Assembly: GCF_011947225.1 (NCBI RefSeq)
Contig: NZ_JAATVW010000009.1
Span: 124,001-188,000, forward strand
Length of the DNA: 64,000 nucleotides
DNA from: Planosporangium flavigriseum
GTDB taxonomy: Bacteria; Actinomycetota; Actinomycetes; Mycobacteriales; Micromonosporaceae
Direction of reading: 5' to 3'
The position numbers were made by a program, and so were the translations under genes. The notes beneath the pieces were generated by a model that made no database searches, had not been told where the DNA came from, and saw only the letters and a program-made list of their open reading frames with translations. Positions 58,894 to 64,000 of the stretch are shown here, piece by piece. Position 1 is the first letter of the stretch. Every line of letters starts with the position of its first letter.

Positions 58894-60246
58894 GTGGTTA
58901 CTGACCGTAGGGTGGCGCAGCGTTTGAGCCATCTGCTGGAGCAGATGTTGGGCGTACGCCTGCCGTTGCGACTGCGCGGGTGGGACGGTTCGGAAGTGGG
59001 TCCGCCCGGCGCGCCGGTCGTCGTGTTCCGTAACCGGTTGGCGCTGCGGCGGCTGCTGTGGCAGCCCAACGAACTCGGGTTGGGGCGGGCCTACGTGGCC
59101 GGCGACATCGAGCTCGACGGCGATATGTACGAGGCGCTGCGGCGCCTCGATGACCTGTTGTGGCAGCAGCCGGAGCGCGCGGCCCAGCGGGGCGGGATCC
59201 TGCGTGGCGGGATGTCGGGTGGCGAGACCGTGCGCGACCTGATCCGGCTGGGGGCTGTCGGTCCGGCGCCGCGGCCGCCGGCGGAGGAGGCGTCGCTGCG
59301 CGGGAACAGGCACAGTCTCGGCCGCGACCGGCGGGCGATCAGTCACCACTATGACGTGGGAAACGACTTCTACCGGCTCGTGCTCGGCGAGTCGATGGTC
59401 TACTCCTGTGCGTTCTGGCGCTCCGGTGATCCCGACGGCGGCGCTTCCGACTACGGACTGGCCGACGCCCAGCGCGACAAGCTGGAGCTGATCTGTCGCA
59501 AGCTGGCCCTCCGGCCGGGTATGCGGCTGCTCGATGTCGGCTGTGGGTGGGGATCACTGGCGATCCACGCCGCGCGTGAGCATGGCGTCTCGGTCGTCGG
59601 GGTGACGCTGTCGCACGAGCAGGTCGAGTACGCCCGGAAGCGGGTCGCCCAGGCCGGGCTGGCCGACCGGGTGGAGATACGCCTGCAGGACTACCGGGAC
59701 ATCAGCGACGATCCCTTCAACGCCATTTCCAGCGTCGGGATGGCCGAACACGTCGGGCTGGCCCAGTACGCTCAGTACGCCGCGCTGCTCTTCCGACGGC
59801 TGCGCCCGGGCGGGCGGCTGCTCAACCACCAGATCGCGGCGCTGCATCCGACCGACGAACCCGCGACGCTCCCCGGTCCACTGGCCCGGCTGCGCCGCCA
59901 GCCGCGCTCTTTTATCGACGCCTACGTCTTTCCCGATGGTGAGCTCGCCCCGGGCGGGGCCACGGTATCGCTCCTGGAGCGGGCGGGGTTCGAGGTACGC
60001 GACGTCGAAGCCCTGCGCGAGCACTATGCCCGTACGCTGCGCGTCTGGGTCTCCAACCTGGAGGCCAATTGGGACGAGGCGATCCGCCTCACCACCCCTG
60101 GCCGGGCCCGGGTCTGGCGGCTGTACATGGCCGGTTCCGCGCTGTCCTTCGAAGCCGGCCGAATCGGCGTCAACCAGATCCTGGCCGTGAAGGCCGATGC
60201 GGACGGCCGCAGCGGCATGCCGCCAACCCGCGACTGGCTGCGGTAA
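58894..60246 (+). CDS. Cyclopropane-fatty-acyl-phospholipid synthase family methyltransferase
   Basis: The product is about 450 residues. GTG at 58894 has GGGGAGAG five bases upstream; the ATG at 58879 adds five codons that carry this site. ISHHYDVGNDFYRLVLGESMVYSCAFW, MRLLDVGCGWGSLAIHAA, GMAEHVGLAQY and RVWRLYMAGSALSFEAGRIGVNQILAVK are the standard CFA/mycolic acid cyclopropane synthase motifs. The N-terminal lipid-binding part (LGVRLPLRLRGWDGSE) is present. It methylates unsaturated acyl chains of membrane phospholipids using SAM. It converges on the response regulator gene. Confidence 0.93.
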   Translation: MVTDRRVAQRLSHLLEQMLGVRLPLRLRGWDGSEVGPPGAPVVVFRNRLALRRLLWQPNELGLGRAYVAGDIELDGDMYEALRRLDDLLWQQPERAAQRGGILRGGMSGGETVRDLIRLGAVGPAPRPPAEEASLRGNRHSLGRDRRAISHHYDVGNDFYRLVLGESMVYSCAFWRSGDPDGGASDYGLADAQRDKLELICRKLALRPGMRLLDVGCGWGSLAIHAAREHGVSVVGVTLSHEQVEYARKRVAQAGLADRVEIRLQDYRDISDDPFNAISSVGMAEHVGLAQYAQYAALLFRRLRPGGRLLNHQIAALHPTDEPATLPGPLARLRRQPRSFIDAYVFPDGELAPGGATVSLLERAGFEVRDVEALREHYARTLRVWVSNLEANWDEAIRLTTPGRARVWRLYMAGSALSFEAGRIGVNQILAVKADADGRSGMPPTRDWLR

Positions 60247-60271
60247 GCGGCCCTGTCAGGCAGGGGTCTCC

Positions 60272-60652
60272 TCAACCGGGCTGCGTGGCCCCGTTGGCGA
60301 GCGCGGCTTCGACGTGCCCGACCAGCTCCCGCGGCGACAGGGGCTTGCGCAGCAGGCCGACGACGCCCGGCACGTTCGCCGTCGCGAGGTCGGCCGAGCC
60401 GCCGGTGGCCACGATGATCGGGATGTCGGCGGTAACGGGTTCGGACTGCACCGCGGTCACCAGTTCCAATCCGGTCATCCCGGGTGGCATGTCGACATCG
60501 GTGAGCAGGAGGTCTGGCCGACGGTCACGGACCTCGATGAAGGCCGACCTGCCGTCGCGGCACGGTATGACGCTGTGCCCACAGCGCGTCAGGGCGCGGG
60601 AGTACAGCGCCAGGAGATCCGCGTCGTCCTCCGCGATCACCACACATGACAT
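60272..60652 (-). CDS. Single-domain response regulator (CheY-like)
   Basis: The product is 126 residues and consists only of a receiver domain. Asp9/Asp10 form the acidic pocket (VVIAEDDADLL), Asp52 in LLLTDVDMPP is the phosphoacceptor, Thr83 in VATGG and Lys103 in LLRKPLS complete the site. No output domain is present, so it must act through partner proteins. It lies 49 bases downstream of the STAS protein gene on the same strand. Confidence 0.92.
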   Translation of the reverse strand: MSCVVIAEDDADLLALYSRALTRCGHSVIPCRDGRSAFIEVRDRRPDLLLTDVDMPPGMTGLELVTAVQSEPVTADIPIIVATGGSADLATANVPGVVGLLRKPLSPRELVGHVEAALANGATQPG

Positions 60653-60701
60653 CGTCGAGGTCCTCCTGTTGTCGGCCGGATCTTTGGGGGGACGTGGACC
60701 G

Positions 60702-61073
60702 TCAGTTGTTCGTCAAATGCCCGTACAGTCCGGTGATCTCAAGTGCCCGCCGCACGATTGCGCGGCAGTTGGTGGCGGTGAGGGTGATGCCACGCTGCTG
60801 CGCCGTGTGATGTGCGAAGTGGAGTGCGGTGATGCTGCTGGCGTCGAGGAATGTCAGCGGGGCGAAGTCCAGGACGAGTCGGCTGAGGCCGGGCTTGCCC
60901 AGCACGCCCTGCAGCACCGCTTCGAACTGCCCGACCGTTGCGATGTCGAGTTCGCCGCGCACGGTCAAGCCGACCGCTACGTCGTCGATGACCGCCGTGT
61001 CCCCGATGATCGTCGTGCTCAGCGCGAACCGTGGTGGTTTCAGAGTGTCGTGGCCCGTGTCCATCTGACTCAT
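60702..61073 (-). CDS. STAS-domain anti-sigma-factor antagonist-like protein
   Basis: The product is 123 residues. VRGELDIATVGQFEAVLQGVL and LVLDFAPLTFLDASSITALHFAHH form a STAS domain. DASS at 77-80 is where SpoIIAA-type antagonists carry the DSSG phosphorylation motif, so Ser79 or Ser80 might be the target of a kinase. It lies upstream of the response regulator gene in the same direction. A partner-switching anti-sigma factor is not encoded in the immediate surroundings. Confidence 0.85.
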   Translation of the reverse strand: MSQMDTGHDTLKPPRFALSTTIIGDTAVIDDVAVGLTVRGELDIATVGQFEAVLQGVLGKPGLSRLVLDFAPLTFLDASSITALHFAHHTAQQRGITLTATNCRAIVRRALEITGLYGHLTNN

Positions 61074-61112
61074 CCGCCTTCCGCTTGAATTGGGTCAGTT
61101 ACTCGAAATGGG

Positions 61113-62057
61113 TCAGTTATCGGAGTTGCCGTTGCCGGGCTTGCCGTTACTGCCGCTGCCCGAGTTGCCGTTGCCGGAGTTGCCACTGCGGCCGTCCCAG
61201 CCGTGGTCGCGCAGCCACTGTTCAATACGCTGTTCCACATCGCTTTTCGTGCGTCCGCGGGGGTCGCTGTTGGCGGGTACCGATGACACGAGCAGGGCGT
61301 GGCAGAACAGCTCTACCTTGTCTTTGCCGCCGGCCGCCGCGATCAGAGCGGAGAACGCGGGGTTGTCGAGAGTCTTGGCCCTGGCCTTCGCATCCGTGGC
61401 CCCGCTGCCCGTAGTCCCGCTGCCGGTAACCCTGTTGCCGTTGGACCGGTTGTCCGGGTCGTTCTTGCCGATGTTGCTCTTGTTCTTCTCGTTCTTGTTG
61501 TCGCCGTTGTTGCCGTCGGCTTGTTTGACCGTGTCGCCGGTGAGGTAGGCGAAGCACAGATCGACCAGCGGCGGCGTCGGAGACTTGGATGCGTCGGATC
61601 CCTTGGAGGTGCTGGAAGCCTTGGGATTCACGCTGCCGTCGGGGCTGAGGCCGACGGCCGACGGCGTGGCCGCGGGGTCAGCTGCGGAAAAGCCCGAGGT
61701 ACTGGTGGGAGCATGCCGGGCGAGTGGGTTGGGCAATGCGCCGGTGCCGGCGGCCAGCGCTACGCCACCGGCTGTGGTGGCGGCGAGGACCGCGGCGACC
61801 GGGACGGTGAACACCTTCATCATCGCGCTCTTGACCGTGGACAGGCTGCGGGGCCGGGGAACAGGGATGAGCTGGGCCGACCGGAAAGCGGCCAGGATGG
61901 CCTGCTCCCCGGCGAGCTCGTCCGGGCGGCCGGGCGCGGCCGCCGCGGTCAACAGCGCCGACAGCGGCGGGTGGCGATCGTGTGCGCCCATCGGCGCGCC
62001 GCCGAGTAGCTGCTCGGCGGCGCGCCGGTCGAGGTGGCGCGGGTCCTGAATGCTCAT
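61113..62057 (-). CDS. Membrane protein linked to ECF sigma factor, probable anti-sigma factor
   Basis: The product is 314 residues. The start overlaps the end of the sigma factor gene (ATGA). An N-terminal cytoplasmic part of about 75 residues is followed by a membrane helix (about 76-105: MMKVFTVPVAAVLAATTAGGVALAAGTGA). An Asn/Ser/Gly-rich extracellular part and a Cys-containing segment (LCFAYLTG, LFCHALLV) follow. The C-terminus is a low-complexity SGNGNSGSGSNG tail from short DNA repeats. No zinc-binding His-x-x-x-Cys-x-x-Cys motif was seen, so it is not a ZAS-type anti-sigma factor. Regulation of the linked sigma factor is inferred from coupling and topology. Confidence 0.75.
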   Translation of the reverse strand: MSIQDPRHLDRRAAEQLLGGAPMGAHDRHPPLSALLTAAAAPGRPDELAGEQAILAAFRSAQLIPVPRPRSLSTVKSAMMKVFTVPVAAVLAATTAGGVALAAGTGALPNPLARHAPTSTSGFSAADPAATPSAVGLSPDGSVNPKASSTSKGSDASKSPTPPLVDLCFAYLTGDTVKQADGNNGDNKNEKNKSNIGKNDPDNRSNGNRVTGSGTTGSGATDAKARAKTLDNPAFSALIAAAGGKDKVELFCHALLVSSVPANSDPRGRTKSDVEQRIEQWLRDHGWDGRSGNSGNGNSGSGSNGKPGNGNSDN

Positions 62058-62722
62058 GTCGTCCCTGTTGGCGTCGCGGAGCTCGGATCTGTCACACCTG
62101 CGTCGGGGTGTCGGTCACGCCCGCCCGCGCGTTGGTCGAGCTGCTCGGCGAGCCGGCGCAGGCCCCGGTACGAGGCGGTCCGGATCGCCCCGGCCCGCTT
62201 ACCGAGCACCTTCCCGGCTGTTTCGGCGTCGAGGCCGACCACCACCCGCAGCAGCACCGCCTCGGCCTGGTCGCGCGGCAGCGTGCGGATCAGTGCCAGG
62301 GCCGAGTCCGTCGAGATCGACTCCGAGGCGCTGTCGGCGGTGTCCCAGGCGCTCGGCAACTCCAGCATCTGCTCGATTGGGGTACTCACCGCAGGTCGTC
62401 GTTTTCGGTGGCGCAGATGGTCCATCGCCCGGTTGCGGCCGATCGTGGCGGCCCAGGCACGAAACCCTTCCTTGCCCCGGAAGGTGCGCAGGTCCCGGGA
62501 GATCTGCAGCCAGGTCTCCGATGCCACGTCCTCGGCGTCGTCTGCCACCAGGGCTTTCAGGTAGCGCAGCAGGCCGGGTTGAACCGCCCGGTACAGAGCG
62601 CGAAACGCCTCCTGATCGCCCTGCTGCGCGGCGGACACCAACGGCGACAGATCTGTCGGCCGGGCAGTCCGCGGCTCAACCTCTGTCACCGAATACTTCA
62701 CCTCGCCTTGCAGCAACGCCAT
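62054..62722 (-). CDS. ECF RNA polymerase sigma factor
   Basis: The product is 222 residues. The sigma region 2 is FRALYRAVQPGLLRYLKALVADDAEDVASETWLQISRDL (about residues 41-79). The region 4 is LPRDQAEAVLLRVVVGLDAETAGKVLGKRAGAIRTASYRGLRRL. Start at ATG 62722 has no clear ribosome site; GTG at 62701 or 62689 inside the frame are alternatives. It is coupled to the downstream anti-sigma-like gene by ATGA, the usual arrangement of a sigma/anti-sigma pair. Confidence 0.92.
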   Translation of the reverse strand: MALLQGEVKYSVTEVEPRTARPTDLSPLVSAAQQGDQEAFRALYRAVQPGLLRYLKALVADDAEDVASETWLQISRDLRTFRGKEGFRAWAATIGRNRAMDHLRHRKRRPAVSTPIEQMLELPSAWDTADSASESISTDSALALIRTLPRDQAEAVLLRVVVGLDAETAGKVLGKRAGAIRTASYRGLRRLAEQLDQRAGGRDRHPDAGVTDPSSATPTGTT

Positions 62723-63181
62723 GTATTTCGAAGCGTCACTGATCCTAAAAACGTCACACCTGCCACCAATACGGTTGAGACAGGACTAATGACGCAACGT
62801 AGATGAATCAAGCATCGCCGGCTATGCGCGGCGTCACCCCGCCGCTGAGGTCTGCGCGCCACAACACCGTGCCGGTGGGCCGAAGGTCAGTGCCGGTAGC
62901 TCCAAAACTGCAGGTCATGAGGGGTTGGGGCGGGTGTGCCCGATGGTTTCCCGCTGCCGGCTGCGGTGGGTGCGACCGTCTCGTCGCCCTGATTAACCCG
63001 CCGACCCGCTCCGGAGTCACGGCGCGCCATTGCGGCAAAATGTCCAGCAAGTCTTGACTGATTGGCCAATGGGGGAGTGTCCGGTTGGCCGGTGGAGTGT
63101 GGCAATCGTGGTGCTATCTGAGCCTTCCGGCCAGGTGATGATCAACCCTCAGGTCTGTCGATCGCGGGTACCTGGATCGCG
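62723..63181. other. Intergenic region of about 460 bases
   Basis: This holds the promoter of the leftward sigma factor gene in the AT-richer part near 62740-62790. The rest contains only short chance-like frames. No terminator or repeat was seen. Confidence 0.4.
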
Positions 63182-63379
63182 GTGCTCTCGCAGGACGGCC
63201 GGGAGTGGAACATCCTCGTGAAACCTACGTTTCACTTGCTCGACGATCATCAGATCCGTAGCATTCGTTTCACCTATGATCGGCGACGGCGCTTGGATCT
63301 CAGCATCTGGTCGCAGCGCGGCGGCCCGCCATGCCCGGTGATCGTCCACACCACCCGTCTGCGGAAGGGCCTTGCGTGA
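63182..63379 (+). CDS. Small protein upstream of the M20 amidohydrolase gene
   Basis: The product is 65 residues: a GTG start with no strong ribosome site, and a frame free of stops from 63122. The translated residues LSQDGREWNILVKPTFHLLDDHQIRSIRFTYDRRRRLDLSIW look protein-like, with alternating hydrophobic and charged positions, but match no family known to me. The stop codon overlaps the GTG of the next gene by GTGA, which argues for a real coupled gene. An N-terminal extension before the GTG may exist if a rare start is used. Confidence 0.5.
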   Translation: MLSQDGREWNILVKPTFHLLDDHQIRSIRFTYDRRRRLDLSIWSQRGGPPCPVIVHTTRLRKGLA

Positions 63380-64000
63380 GTTCAGATCTCCTCCAGATCT
63401 ACGACCAGTGGCAGCAGCGGCTCGTCGAGGAGCTGCCCGCGGCGATCGAGCTGCGCCACCGCATCCACGCCGAGCCCCGGGTCTCCCACGACGAGTCCGA
63501 CACCGCCCGGCTCGTCACGGAGGCGCTCGGTGCGCCCGATGTCCCGAGCATCGCCGGCGCCGGGCGGGTCGTGCGGATCGGTCCGAGCACCGGGCCGTCG
63601 ATCGCACTGCGCGGGGAGCTGGACGCGCTGCCGATCCGCGAGGAGACCAACGTGCCGTGGAGCTCGGTCAACGGTGCTATGCACGCCTGCGGGCACGACG
63701 TCCACCTGGCGGCGCTCGTCGCGGTCGCCCGGGCGGCCCGTTCACTGCCGCTGCCCTGCGCGCTGCTCGCCGTCCTGCAGCACTCCGAGGAGACCTTCCC
63801 CTCGGGCGCGTACGAACTGCTCGAGGCCGGTGCGTTCGCCGGCCACGACGTCCGTGCCTTCCTGGGTGTGCACCTGCAGCCGCGCCTCGCCGAAGGCGTG
63901 GCCGCCGCGACCGCGGGCCCGGTGAACGCGTCGAGCGACGAGTTCGAGATCGTCGTCGAGGGGCGCGGGGGGCACGCCGGCTACCCGCACCTGACACAGG
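63376..64000 (+). CDS. M20-family amidohydrolase/peptidase, N-terminal part
   Basis: The 208 residues in the window run to the right edge, so the gene is partial. ALRGELDALPIREETNVPW (metal-binding Asp), MHACGHDVHLAALVAVAR (metal-binding Cys-Gly-His-Asp) and LQHSEETFPSGAYELLEAGAF (catalytic Glu pair) define the family. IVVEGRGGHAGYPH near the end is the lid-domain histidine motif. These enzymes are N-acyl-amino acid or hippurate hydrolases. Start is the GTG in a GTGA overlap with the small frame before it. Confidence 0.93.
   Translation, partial: MSSDLLQIYDQWQQRLVEELPAAIELRHRIHAEPRVSHDESDTARLVTEALGAPDVPSIAGAGRVVRIGPSTGPSIALRGELDALPIREETNVPWSSVNGAMHACGHDVHLAALVAVARAARSLPLPCALLAVLQHSEETFPSGAYELLEAGAFAGHDVRAFLGVHLQPRLAEGVAAATAGPVNASSDEFEIVVEGRGGHAGYPHLTQ

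Overview
The window is high-GC DNA from an actinomycete. Pointers are the frequent GTG starts, ATGA/GTGA start-stop overlaps, a mycothiol-dependent maleylpyruvate isomerase-type protein, a DUF222-HNH protein, a TIGR03086 protein and a Streptomyces subtilisin inhibitor (SSI)-type inhibitor. The mix would fit Micromonosporaceae, but that placement is an inference.

Layout. (1) 1-8005, + strand: a nicotinate (pyridine) catabolic operon. It has a three-subunit molybdenum hydroxylase (FAD, 2Fe-2S and molybdopterin subunits), a CoxG-type membrane-anchored SRPBCC protein, an HD-domain protein, maleate isomerase, N-formylmaleamate deformylase (NicD-like) and 2,5-dihydroxypyridine dioxygenase (NicX-like). 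The left edge holds the end of a PEP-synthase-like ATP-grasp domain. The 6-hydroxynicotinate monooxygenase and maleamate amidase steps are not in view. (2) 8010-36238: a large Wzx/Wzy-type exopolysaccharide locus. It holds an initiating glycosylphosphotransferase, GT2 and GT4 glycosyltransferases, a nucleotide-sugar block resembling UDP-2,3-diacetamido-uronic acid synthesis, a WecG/TagA transferase, Wzz, Wzy and Wzx proteins, a methyltransferase and several secreted or anchored accessory proteins (DMFase-beta/DUF4082 protein, parallel beta-helix, TolB-like), plus an MFS transporter. (3) 36784-41657: a small membrane protein, then an APC permease with a nitrilase-superfamily hydrolase, divergent from a PucR-type regulator. 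(4) 41746-45279: three more glycosyltransferases. (5) 46048-48086: an SSI-like protease inhibitor, and an XRE regulator divergent from a methionine aminopeptidase. (6) 48406-52832: a CrtC/tocopherol-cyclase-like protein, a TPP-riboswitch-controlled CytX-type transporter, and a thiamine-diphosphate-dependent pyruvate oxidase. (7) 53007-64000: mycothiol/DinB-type proteins, two sigma factors (one with a linked anti-sigma-like membrane protein), DUF222-HNH, VOC and ArsC-like proteins, a His-rich metal binder, a cyclopropane-fatty-acid synthase, a response regulator, a STAS protein, and the start of an M20 amidohydrolase.

Two points stand out. The first is the pyridine operon, where a CoxG-type protein accompanies a molybdenum hydroxylase that would otherwise need a cytochrome partner. 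The second is a window-wide abundance of very short tandem duplications (9-45 bp units). Inside genes the units are all multiples of three; between genes they mostly are not. A clear TPP riboswitch lies next to the CytX start codon. No rRNA, tRNA, CRISPR array, insertion sequence or phage gene was seen.
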